Positions 62,499 to 64,000 of a stretch of 64,000 nucleotides of DNA are shown piece after piece (within the stretch, counting starts at the first letter, position 1; each line of letters starts with the position of its first letter). A program made the translations under genes and the position numbers. The notes beneath the pieces were generated by a model that ran no database searches, was not told where the DNA came from, and worked only from the letters and a program-made list of their open reading frames with translations. Source of the DNA: UBA1275 sp038124025 (lineage in GTDB: Bacteria > Bacteroidota > Rhodothermia > Balneolales > Balneolaceae); the NCBI GenBank assembly GCA_038124025.1, contig JAYPBC010000007.1, positions 19,098-83,097 of the forward strand. The letters run 5' to 3'.

Positions 62499-63695
62499 AT
62501 GCCATATACTTTTGACAAAAAAGCCCAAGCGCTACTGCCCCACTACGCTCACTTTAATGTAGCTAATCGGCTTCTTTTTACTGGTCACTCACATCAAGCA
62601 TGGCCAGATGTTGCTCTTGAAGGTCAAACAGAGTACTTCCATGCATCGGCTGAGCTGATCGATAAAAAATGGGATGTTGCGTTTGAAAAAACAGAGATAT
62701 TAAGAAGCTATTTAAGGAAATACTACGATGACCCTGATGGACTATATTGCAGAGAGGAAAGCACTCATTTTTTATTTGTAAGCCTTATGAGTGCGTGGGA
62801 TTTAGTTAATAAGCCCAAAATCATTACTACTGAAGGAGAGTATTACTCACTTTCAAGACAGCTAGCACGACTTTCGGAGGTTGGTCTAGAGGTCGTCAAA
62901 ATACCCGCAAGTGTGGATGAGAGTTTTGTCGATAATATCCGTAAAAACTTAGATAGTAAGACCTCAGCTGTGATGATCTCACGGGTATACTTTCAAAGTA
63001 GTCTTATCAATCCTCATTTAACTGAGATTGCGGCCTTATGCCGCCAACATGGAGTTCCATTGGTTATTGATGACTACCATGGAACAAATGTAGTGCCATT
63101 ATCTATTCGGAATGAAGGCTTAGAAGATGCCTTCATACTAATTGGTGGGTATAAGTATTTACAATGGGGCGAGGCGAATTGCTTTCTTCGCTTTCCTAAA
63201 GACTGTACAATTCGCCCGGTGATTACTGGATGGTTTGCTTCATTTAGCTCCCTTCAGAAAAAACAAGATTTTACTAAAGCCGTTGAATTTGACCTTGGAA
63301 ATCAACGATTTGCAAGTGGAACCTACGATCCAAGCTCTCAATTTAGAGCAGCTAAAGTAGTACAGTTTTTCAAAAAACAATCCTTAGAACCTGAGGTTCT
63401 GCGGAAAGGATATCTAGAACAGATTGGGCTGCTAAAAAGCTTATTCCTAAAACAAGATATCGACCCATCCATCCTACGACTTACCCATAATGAAGATATA
63501 CACTTGAATGGTGGCTTTCTTTCTTTAGAATCACCACATGCGGTTGCAATCCGTAAACGGTTGCTTGAAAAAGATGTATTCACAGATGCTCGGGATACCA
63601 TACTTCGATTGGGCCCTGCTCCCTATACAACCTCCGAGCAAATCAATGAAGTAATAGGCATACTCTCAGAAACCCTCAAAGAAATGAAATTCTAA
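62499..63695 (+). CDS. Kynureninase-like PLP-dependent aminotransferase class V protein
   Basis: A 398-residue fold-type I PLP enzyme. The Schiff-base lysine lies in IGGYKYLQWGEAN (near residue 227), and VIDDYHGTNVVP provides the PLP-pairing Asp. FTGHSHQAWPD near the start and FASGTYDPSSQFRA later are shared with the kynureninase/class V group (COG3844). A kynureninase would split kynurenine into anthranilate and alanine. No other tryptophan-catabolism gene lies nearby, so an amino-acid lyase or transferase role in general terms is safer. Confidence 0.8.
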   Translation: MPYTFDKKAQALLPHYAHFNVANRLLFTGHSHQAWPDVALEGQTEYFHASAELIDKKWDVAFEKTEILRSYLRKYYDDPDGLYCREESTHFLFVSLMSAWDLVNKPKIITTEGEYYSLSRQLARLSEVGLEVVKIPASVDESFVDNIRKNLDSKTSAVMISRVYFQSSLINPHLTEIAALCRQHGVPLVIDDYHGTNVVPLSIRNEGLEDAFILIGGYKYLQWGEANCFLRFPKDCTIRPVITGWFASFSSLQKKQDFTKAVEFDLGNQRFASGTYDPSSQFRAAKVVQFFKKQSLEPEVLRKGYLEQIGLLKSLFLKQDIDPSILRLTHNEDIHLNGGFLSLESPHAVAIRKRLLEKDVFTDARDTILRLGPAPYTTSEQINEVIGILSETLKEMKF

Positions 63696-64000
63696 ATGTG
63701 TAAGTAACCCGTAATTAAGAACTCTATAGATAAAAAGGAAGGTAGATATTTTCTTTTCCATAGGTACCTGATGAGTCTGCTCTCTGCGCATGATAAACAC
63801 AGATTTAATTGTTCACTTGAGGTTTTACTTGAACCAAAACATCCTATGTATTGTCATCGTATGAAGAGATTCAAATCTCTACAGTATAAAAGTAGTATGG
63901 TATTTACAGTATATTTACATATATTGAACATATAATAAAATCTCATGGAAATACAGTGACATAGAGTGTCACCCAAATGACTTACCTTTTGTATAATTTT
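63696..64000. other. 305-base noncoding end of window
   Basis: No convincing gene lies in this stretch. A 53-codon frame begins at 63771 but shows no family features. A perfect hairpin GTGACA-TAGAG-TGTCAC is at 63956-63972, and GAGATTCAAATCTC near 63867-63880 is another short inverted repeat. Both could be part of the next gene's control region, which lies outside the window. Confidence 0.4.

Noticed and set aside
63771..63932. 53-codon frame in the last intergenic stretch
   Set aside because: No family features, no ribosome-binding site; the window ends before context can help.
1..64000. tRNA, rRNA, CRISPR array, IS element or prophage
   Set aside because: I looked through all gaps and found no cloverleaf, array of equal repeats, transposase, integrase or phage gene.

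Overview
The window is about 64 kb of low-GC chromosome from a marine or aquatic member of the Bacteroidota/FCB group, most likely the Balneolota/Rhodothermia branch. The evidence is a C-terminal type IX secretion sorting domain on a giant secreted protein, a DUF5916 outer-membrane-type protein, the parA-parB-DUF5683 order, and a retinal pump that resembles xanthorhodopsin of Salinibacter. I found no prophage, insertion sequence, CRISPR array, rRNA or tRNA. The content is mostly core metabolism and cell-envelope genes.

Layout. 0-10.2 kb: the 3' part of a lycopene cyclase gene (crtY), then ten closely packed minus-strand genes, pdhA-pdhB-pdhC-rmlA-rmlD-rmlC-rmlB-EVE-dcd-rsmE (pyruvate dehydrogenase E1/E2, the complete dTDP-rhamnose pathway, nucleotide and rRNA functions). 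10.6-22.1 kb: alaS, a DUF502 membrane protein, a plant-type ferredoxin-NADP reductase divergent from a D-amino-acid-oxidase-like flavoprotein, a broken MerC-like gene, a Bax-inhibitor-1 protein, a DUF5916 protein, a GH16 lipoprotein, and Smr and Dabb small proteins. 22.3-25.1 kb: a decayed GTP cyclohydrolase I (folE) pseudogene, cysS, yidD, hisI. 25.2-38.1 kb: minus-strand polA, tkt, a TPR protein, a LOG-family protein, DUF5683, parB, parA, an anti-sigma/ECF-sigma pair and uvrC. 38.2-44.9 kb: DUF3311 plus a sodium/solute symporter, a RluA-type pseudouridine synthase, an LCMT-like methyltransferase, the retinal-forming dioxygenase blh, a xanthorhodopsin-like proton pump and a 3-hydroxyacyl-CoA dehydrogenase. 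45.1-63.7 kb: envelope and secreted functions (Ntn-hydrolase acylase, GH3/beta-lactamase fusion, cytidine deaminase, a 58-residue histone-H1-like protein, VanX-like dipeptidase, alpha/beta hydrolase, GMC dehydrogenase with its small subunit, an 1800-residue T9SS protein, an N-acetylglucosamine kinase-like protein and a kynureninase-like PLP enzyme).

How the genes fit together. CrtY makes beta-carotene, Blh cleaves it to retinal, and the rhodopsin uses retinal to pump protons. The rhodopsin has the proton-pump carboxylates (D92, E103), Leu at the green-tuning position, and Gly152 where xanthorhodopsin has the glycine that opens a window for a carotenoid antenna. This light-harvesting set is the most notable system here. 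Two genes absent from simple ORF calling are clear remnants: folE (frameshift, stop, lost 3' end) and a MerC-like gene (stop plus frameshift). A short histone-H1-like gene lies behind an unusual pair of palindromes. Several envelope enzymes at 45-62 kb could act in peptidoglycan turnover, but that link is inferred.
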